Source of the DNA: an uncultured Clostridium sp.
Lineage (GTDB): Bacteria; Bacillota; Clostridia; Clostridiales; Clostridiaceae
Reading direction: 5' to 3'
Assembly (NCBI GenBank): GCA_934755305.1
Contig: CAKVLD010000118.1
Span: forward strand, 1 to 5,809
DNA: 5,809 nt
Shown here: in pieces, positions 5,554-5,809 of the stretch
Position numbering within the stretch: the first letter of the stretch is position 1
Layout of the letters: every line of letters begins with the position of its first letter
Notes under the pieces: model-generated
The model's database searches: none
The model's input: only the letters and a program-made list of their open reading frames with translations
What the model was told of the DNA's origin: nothing
Program-made: the position numbers and the translations under genes

Positions 5554-5809
5554 AATAAAGAGGCAGTAGTTGAAGCTTACTTTAAGGCAGATAAAATTAA
5601 TATTAACTTTGATGTATGTTATAAAGATGAGGACAAAAATGGTAAAATACATGAAGTTTTAAGAACAGGAAAACCTGCTTATAATAAACTACCTAAAGAA
5701 GCTTTTGGTCAAGCTTTTGAAGGAACAATAACACCTATATTTGATAATGGAGAAGTAGTAGGAGTTGTAACTTACATATTTTCATCAGAAATTAAGGATA
5801 ATATTGTGA
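5554..5809 (+). pseudogene. Headless fragment resembling a chemotaxis-receptor sensor domain
   Basis: A frame open from the stop at 5551-5553 to the window end encodes about 85 residues of convincing protein. Its key stretches are EVLRTGKPAYNKLPKEAFG and FEGTITPIFDNGEVVGVV, followed by TYIFSSE. This resembles the cytoplasmic N-terminal sensor domain of clostridial methyl-accepting chemotaxis proteins, where an IxxGKP strand precedes a TPIFDNGEVVG beta-hairpin. No ATG, GTG or TTG occurs in frame before the GTG at 5806, and no ribosome binding site fits. The nearby ATG at 5550 is in another frame and stops after two codons. The gene has therefore lost its start and probably part of its N-terminus. 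The frame runs off the window, so the signalling part may or may not follow. Family resemblance is from memory and moderate. Confidence 0.5.

Noticed and set aside
1..5809. CRISPR array, tRNA, rRNA or insertion sequence
   Set aside because: No regularly spaced direct repeats, no tRNA-like cloverleaf or rRNA segments that I could recognise, and no transposase or terminal inverted repeats.

Overview
The window is very AT-rich. It has strong AGGAGG-type ribosome binding sites, AT-biased codon use, and hairpin-plus-oligo-T terminators. Together with Rhs/YD-repeat, PPC-domain and chemotaxis-sensor-like sequences, this points to a low-GC Gram-positive bacterium, most likely Clostridium or a close relative. 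It reads as an accessory region built from toxin cassettes and gene fragments.

Positions 80-2378 hold an orphan polymorphic-toxin module. A headless Rhs/YD-repeat gene, with no credible start codon and stops just upstream, runs through the RHS core to a DPSGY junction. It then continues into a C-terminal zinc-dependent deaminase toxin domain (HAE plus TCWNC). An Imm1-like immunity gene follows, and a strong terminator closes the module. Two local oddities lie here. A GC-richer, hairpin-forming insert is carried in frame inside the Rhs repeats (about 452-514). A perfect 9-bp stem-loop separates the Shine-Dalgarno sequence from the immunity start codon; if folded, it brings their spacing to about 8 nt.

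Positions 2478-3573 hold a compact two-gene unit. The first gene is a DUF3990-like, ADP-ribosyltransferase-fold protein with candidate residues H5, Y30 and Q130. The second overlaps it by 8 nt and looks like a DUF3791-type partner. This resembles a toxin-antitoxin pair in toxin-first order and ends at a hairpin terminator.

Positions 3692-5486 hold a probable two-gene operon: a secreted PPC-domain protein, then a 279-residue Ser/Asn-rich protein that I do not recognise. A clear terminator follows. From 5554 to the window end there is an open frame without a start codon. It resembles the N-terminal sensor domain of clostridial methyl-accepting chemotaxis proteins and is probably a gene remnant.

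The first two units are the plausible conflict systems: a deaminase toxin with its immunity protein, and an ART-like protein with its partner. The headless genes at both edges suggest recombination or decay. All family assignments come from reading motifs by eye; no database search was run.
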